From NCBI GenBank assembly GCA_031278755.1, contig JAITJV010000205.1, positions 1 through 5,461 on the forward strand: a stretch of 5,461 nt of DNA. The letters run 5' to 3'. This DNA is from Treponema sp. Lineage in GTDB: Bacteria > Spirochaetota > Spirochaetia > Treponematales > Breznakiellaceae. Both the position numbers and the translations under genes were made by a program. How positions within the stretch are numbered: position 1 is the stretch's first letter; each line of letters starts with the position of its first letter. Positions 5,195 through 5,461 of this stretch are shown piece after piece. The notes beneath the pieces are model-generated. The model had not been told where the DNA came from and searched no databases. It was given only the letters and a program-made list of their open reading frames with translations.

Positions 5195-5461
5195 ATGATT
5201 GTTGTTTTGTCAAAGTCAGTCAGCGCCCATGACAGGGAGATGGTCTGCGCGTATCTCCGCGACCGGGGTTTTACCGTACGGGAACAGTCTTTTGGAGACG
5301 ATTCGATAGTAGGCGCCGCCGGAAAGGGAACAGTGGATATAAAAGAACTGACCCTTCTTCCCGGCGTCGAACGGGTGGCGGCGACGTCCAAGCCCTATGA
5401 ACTTGCATCACGGGAAACGCGCCACGAAGACACCATCGCCGCGGTTGACGCTTCCCCCTTT
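5195..5461 (+). CDS. aroF: 3-deoxy-7-phosphoheptulonate (DAHP) synthase, AroF type, N-terminal part
   Basis: The first 89 residues are present and the frame is open to the right edge; the full protein would be about 340 residues. It condenses phosphoenolpyruvate with erythrose 4-phosphate, the entry step to chorismate and aromatic amino acids, in the cytoplasm. What is visible is the N-terminal ferredoxin/ACT-like regulatory domain found in Thermotoga- and Bacillus-type DAHP synthases: MIVVLSKSVSAHDREMV, then GFTVREQSFGDDSIVGAAG, LPGVERVAATSKPYELASRE and the linker HEDT. In relatives this domain carries feedback inhibition by Tyr or Phe. The catalytic barrel lies beyond the edge. I chose ATG 5195 because family members begin MIVV; an in-frame ATG at 5180 would add MYHGS. 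Neither has a recognisable SD, which is unusual beside the strong sites of the neighbouring genes. It lies 37 bp after the hemerythrin-like stop. Confidence 0.88.
   Translation, partial: MIVVLSKSVSAHDREMVCAYLRDRGFTVREQSFGDDSIVGAAGKGTVDIKELTLLPGVERVAATSKPYELASRETRHEDTIAAVDASPF

Noticed and set aside
5131..5391. An 86-codon minus-strand open frame across the start of aroF
   Set aside because: It is antisense to the clearly homologous AroF N-terminal domain and shows no family features.

Overview
The window is about 5.5 kb of a moderately GC-rich bacterial chromosome. It is densely packed with ordinary housekeeping and transport genes plus two less ordinary ones. Short gaps, strong Shine-Dalgarno (SD) sites, a Thermotoga-like CorA, a YgjV-like membrane protein, a bacteriohemerythrin-like gene and a Thermotoga-type AroF would fit a spirochaete, perhaps a GC-richer gut treponeme. 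That assignment is an inference from general family knowledge and is only moderately secure.

Layout. Bases 1-1576 (minus strand) hold the start of a polyamine-type ABC importer: potA (ATPase), overlapped by 4 bases by potB (permease), which runs off the left edge. A 104-bp divergent control region (1577-1680) follows. On the plus strand it carries a good sigma-70 promoter for a four-gene block: a MerR-family regulator (1681-2058), a CorA magnesium channel (2061-3029), a YgjV/SemiSWEET-like membrane protein with a GNAT-like tail (3060-3707), and the long Sua5/YwlC form of threonylcarbamoyl-AMP synthase (3711-4733). Gaps inside the block are 2, 30 and 3 bp, so it is probably one transcript. An AT-rich 85-bp gap then leads to a short bacteriohemerythrin-like gene (4819-5157) that lacks three of the seven usual iron ligands. 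After 37 bp comes aroF (DAHP synthase, first step of the shikimate pathway), cut by the right edge.

How the genes may work together. PotAB would energise and form the channel for spermidine/putrescine uptake, with the remaining permease and binding protein presumably beyond the left edge. The MerR protein sits where it could control itself, corA and the downstream genes, and perhaps also the divergent pot genes, because the two candidate promoters overlap. Mg2+ and polyamines are both cationic stabilisers of RNA and ribosomes, and the block ends in a tRNA-modification enzyme, so a loose theme of cation balance and translation is possible, but this is only inference. No RNA genes, CRISPR arrays, insertion sequences or convincing terminators were seen, and no gene-free stretch exceeds about 105 bp. 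Points most worth a second look are the ligand-deficient hemerythrin, the membrane-GNAT-like fusion, and the overlapping divergent promoters with two inverted repeats beside a cysteine-bearing MerR regulator.
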